Part shown: in pieces, positions 32,079-32,442 of the stretch
Layout of the letters: each line of letters starts with the position of its first letter
Position numbering within the stretch: the first letter of the stretch is position 1
Made by a program: the position numbers and the translations under genes
Origin: an uncultured Lachnospiraceae bacterium
Lineage (GTDB): Bacteria; Bacillota; Clostridia; Lachnospirales; Lachnospiraceae
DNA: 32,442 nt
Direction: 5' to 3'
NCBI GenBank assembly: GCA_902790935.1
Contig: CADATP010000023.1
Coordinates: 1-32,442, forward strand
The notes under the pieces: generated by a model
Database searches by the model: none
What the model saw: only the letters and a program-made list of their open reading frames with translations
Told to the model about the DNA's origin: nothing

Positions 32079-32442
32079 TTTACTTCACCTCCCGCAGTCG
32101 CTCCTTTGTAGCAGGAAGGTATGGCGGATTCCGTACCGCTTAAAGAAGGGATTATCTCATCCCTGGGTCCCTGTGCAAAAAGCTTTCCGTTTTTGATAAC
32201 AATGAGCTCGTCGGCAATGTTAAGTATGCGCTCCTGATGAGAGATGATGAGAATAGAGCTGTCCGCGATATTTTCCCGCATACCCTCGAAAACCTTTATA
32301 AGGTTCTGGAAGCTCCAAAGGTCGATTCCCGCTTCAGGCTCATCGAAGATTGAAAGCTTTGAGCCCCTTGCAAGGACTGTAGCTATCTCGATGCGCTTAA
32401 GCTCTCCACCGGAGAGGCTCGCATTTACCTCTCTGCCTATAT
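32075..32442 (-). CDS. sufC: SufC-like ABC ATPase (5' end outside window)
   Basis: The C-terminal 122 residues of a soluble ABC ATPase of the SufC type. The signature LSGGELKRIEIATVLARG, Walker B KLSIFDEPEAGIDLW and H-loop SILIISHQERILNIADEL are all present; E-A-G-I-D after DEP is characteristic of SufC. It powers cluster assembly by the SufB/D-like partner encoded four bases overlapping downstream. The frame is open to the window edge, and Walker A lies outside. Confidence 0.88.
   Translation of the reverse strand, partial: IGREVNASLSGGELKRIEIATVLARGSKLSIFDEPEAGIDLWSFQNLIKVFEGMRENIADSSILIISHQERILNIADELIVIKNGKLFAQGPRDEIIPSLSGTESAIPSCYKGATAGGEVK

Overview
The window reads as chromosomal DNA of a Gram-positive anaerobe, most likely a Clostridia member of the Lachnospiraceae/Butyrivibrio type. 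This is an inference from the strong GGAGG ribosome sites, lipoprotein-type solute-binding proteins, a YozG/DUF2975 pair, LytS/YesM-style sensor kinase with AraC-type regulator, and several glycoside hydrolases. No rRNA, tRNA or CRISPR array is seen. Most genes lie on the minus strand. Both window edges cut a gene: an acyltransferase on the left and a SufC-like ATPase on the right.

Positions 1-15,020 form a patchwork of mostly single genes: acyltransferase-3, a decayed pnuC, YqeY-like protein, MATE exporter, a REP-associated tyrosine transposase (RAYT), a GtrII-like membrane protein, a double GNAT acetyltransferase, a GH2 beta-galactosidase, metE with a divergent LysR regulator, a rhodanese/TtcA-like fusion, and the start of an Xre/DUF2975 pair. 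The junctions carry a GC-rich dispersed repeat of about 31-33 bp, in at least nine loci and thirteen monomers, single or as inverted pairs. Its ends read AATGA and TCATT. The RAYT gene is bracketed by two copies, so enzyme and repeats together look like a REP/RAYT system. In five genes (MATE, GNAT, RAYT, LysR, Xre) the stop codon lies inside the repeat terminus.

Positions 15,020-18,100 hold the Xre/DUF2975 pair, a CPBP membrane protease with a clean promoter, and an orphan PTS IIC-like membrane protein with a structured leader. No repeat copy is found from here to the right end.

Positions 18,107-30,195 are a closely packed minus-strand block. In transcription order it encodes a GH43 glycosidase, a PlsC-like acyltransferase with a zinc ribbon, a GltS-like symporter, a YtfQ-like lipoprotein, a sensor kinase and an AraC-type response regulator. 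A second YtfQ-like lipoprotein, a two-domain sugar ABC ATPase and two permeases follow, in the order of E. coli ytfQ-ytfR-ytfT-yjfF. The likely logic is that GH43 releases a sugar, the first binding protein helps the two-component system sense it, and the response regulator drives the ABC importer. A hairpin with a U tract between the second binding protein and the ATPase probably lowers expression of the membrane components.

Positions 30,196-32,442 contain a MerR-family regulator downstream of a minimal SufC-SufB/D-like pair. Just beyond the regulator's 3' end, facing it, is a MerR-type promoter (19-bp spacer containing a dyad). A terminator follows about 100 nt later, which predicts a small RNA antisense to the merR 3' end. 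The RAYT/repeat system and this candidate RNA are the two most unusual parts of the window.
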